From: Chitinophagales bacterium
GTDB taxonomy: Bacteria > Bacteroidota > Bacteroidia > Chitinophagales > Chitinophagaceae
DNA: 47,321 bases
Direction: 5' to 3'
Assembly: GCA_013298665.1 (NCBI GenBank)
Contig: JAAFIK010000037.1
Coordinates: 1-47,321 of the forward strand
Part shown: positions 46,584 to 47,321 of the stretch, piece by piece
How positions within the stretch are numbered: the stretch's first letter is position 1
Layout: each line of letters opens with the position of its first letter
The notes under the pieces: model-generated
Databases searched by the model: none
What the model saw: only the letters and a program-made list of their open reading frames with translations
Told to the model about the DNA's origin: nothing
Position numbers and translations under genes: made by a program

Positions 46584-46910
46584 TCAAACGAGTTGTAAGT
46601 ATTGCTTTTCAAGTGTTACATTAAAATGAATGTCTGCTTTTAACGCCTTGAAAACTTTTAACACTGTGTCAATTGTTGCACCGTTAGCACTGCTTTCTAG
46701 TTTTGAAATTTGTGCTTTTTGTACACCGACAAGTTCACCTAATTGTTCTTGTGTCAATTTACGTTGCTGTCTTGCAGTTTTAATCATTCGTCCTAAGACG
46801 TCCATACGAAGTTCGTATTCATACAGGTCTCTGTCTTTTGTACCTTTCTTACCGATGTATTTATCTTTCATTTCGGCAAGTGAGTATGATTTTATTGCTG
46901 TCTTTGCCAT
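46584..46910 (-). CDS. HigA-type antitoxin with XRE helix-turn-helix
   Basis: 108 residues. The N-terminal half (MAKTAIKSYSLAEMKDKYIG, then KDRDLYEYELRMDVLG) is the toxin-binding region typical of this group, and the C-terminal half is an XRE helix-turn-helix (MIKTARQQRKLTQEQLGELVG, then VQKAQISKLESSANGATIDTVL). Order toxin first, antitoxin second, four bases apart, is that of higBA. The start is ATG 46910; the frame is open to 46970. The toxin partner is truncated, so this antitoxin may be free. Confidence 0.9.
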   Translation of the reverse strand: MAKTAIKSYSLAEMKDKYIGKKGTKDRDLYEYELRMDVLGRMIKTARQQRKLTQEQLGELVGVQKAQISKLESSANGATIDTVLKVFKALKADIHFNVTLEKQYLQLV

Positions 46911-46914
46911 AATG

Positions 46915-47133
46915 TTATTTTTTAAGTTTGCTTTCAAAATATTTTTTCCTAATGTTAATTGCTCTTTCAATTTCGTTTGCAGGCACTTTGTCTGCCTTTT
47001 TTATAAAACCGTAAGTCGCAAAAACTATTGTTTCGGTTTCTTTGTCTTTGTCCCAAAATGCAAGCTCAGCCACGGGAATGCTTATCCTTGAAAAATAGTA
47101 CCCTGACAACCGGTGGCAACCACCAACTTGCAA
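46915..47133 (-). pseudogene. N-terminally truncated RelE/HigB-family toxin
   Basis: The last 48 or so residues fit the C-terminus of HigB/Gp49-like toxins: RISIPVAELAFWDKDKETE, then ATYGFIKKADKVPANEIERAI and KKYFESKL. Full proteins have about 110 residues. Upstream of about 47088 the sequence (QVGGCHRLSGYYFS) has no toxin character and no proper start, so roughly 50-60 residues are missing. The break lies close to the right edge of the window and could mark an insertion or deletion. Without its N-terminal helices the toxin should be inactive. Confidence 0.68.
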
Positions 47134-47274
47134 AACGACAACTCCATATTAAAAGAGCATACAGCGCGTTTGCCGGTTTCGTTCAACCCCGATTGCTATC
47201 GCATAGGCGTCAAGCTAAGGGATAATTCACACAGGTGGAAAAATAGTGTGGTGATGCTTTTTAAAAGAAAAAGC

Positions 47275-47311
47275 AACTTGTAGTTCTAAACACATTTTAC
47301 AATGTCTACAA
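47275..47311. repeat. Inverted repeat near the right edge
   Basis: CTTGTAG (47275-47281) and CTACAAG (about 47305-47311) flank 23 bases. It lies in 190 bases of unassigned sequence beyond the truncated toxin; it could belong to the end of a mobile element, but the window stops here. Confidence 0.4.
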
Positions 47312-47321
47312 GCTGCTCTTC

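Noticed and set aside
42356..47321. Chromosomal integron with attC sites
   Set aside because: The repeated motifs do not match the GTTRRRY/RYYYAAC ends, and no integrase gene is present in the window.
47134..47321. Insertion sequence end at the right edge
   Set aside because: An inverted repeat and an odd base composition are seen, but no transposase or matched terminal repeat can be shown before the window ends.

Overview
The window looks like a chromosomal segment of a Bacteroidota bacterium, most likely of the Chitinophagaceae. The supporting features are a SusC/SusD pair, a PorZ protein of the type IX secretion system, an IPExxxVDY-family protein, Bacteroidota-type promoters (TTG/TTTG, about 19 bases, then TAnnTTTG) close to start codons, and several TTG starts. 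The genus cannot be fixed from sequence reading alone. No rRNA, tRNA or CRISPR array was recognised.

Layout. 1-300: seven units of a 43-bp palindrome-bearing tandem repeat that runs off the left edge. 0.4-6.7 kb: a secreted carboxypeptidase-regulatory-like protein, MnmH (tRNA 2-selenouridine synthase), a Pro/Ala-linker secreted protein, TspO, two small conserved proteins (one GreA/GreB-like) and SelD. 6.7-9.0 kb (minus): an M28 peptidase, an IPExxxVDY protein and a pterin carbinolamine dehydratase, apparently one operon. 9.2-14.5 kb: FeoB, a GH25 lysozyme, a small membrane protein, MerC, SCO1/SenC and a Fur-family regulator, a group with a metal theme. 14.5-17.8 kb (minus): FabG, a GH3-type acyl-adenylate enzyme and LptB. 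17.9-24.5 kb: MetF, a DUF5916 outer-membrane protein, TatC, RpiB and a second M28 peptidase. 24.8-30.2 kb (minus): a SusC-SusD-lipoprotein operon with no enzyme or regulator nearby. 30.3-35.9 kb: an MMPL/RND transporter, then PorZ and RecO back to back. 36.3-41.7 kb: a pentapeptide-repeat protein, a DUF6265-like protein, an AraC regulator, an Fe-S-type uracil-DNA glycosylase and KatG.

42-47.3 kb is different. It is more AT-rich, has long spacers, and carries single genes typical of exchangeable DNA: a VOC protein, a DUF1801-like fragment, a beta-lactamase-fold serine hydrolase with a TPR tail, a decayed IS1182-type transposase, a secreted protein built of alternating IDYW/KQGK repeats, a MazEF-type toxin-antitoxin pair and a HigBA-type pair whose toxin has lost its N-terminus. 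Short motifs recur at the gene borders: a 12-mer next to two gene starts, another 12-mer on both sides of mazEF, and palindromes on both sides of the hydrolase. I read this as a decaying array of mobile single-gene units; it is the most likely place for something undescribed.

Genes that work together: SelD supplies selenophosphate to MnmH; SusC/SusD/lipoprotein form an outer-membrane uptake complex; PorZ belongs to type IX secretion and LptB to LPS export; FeoB and possibly the Fur-family protein belong to metal handling; SCO1 serves copper delivery to cytochrome oxidase.
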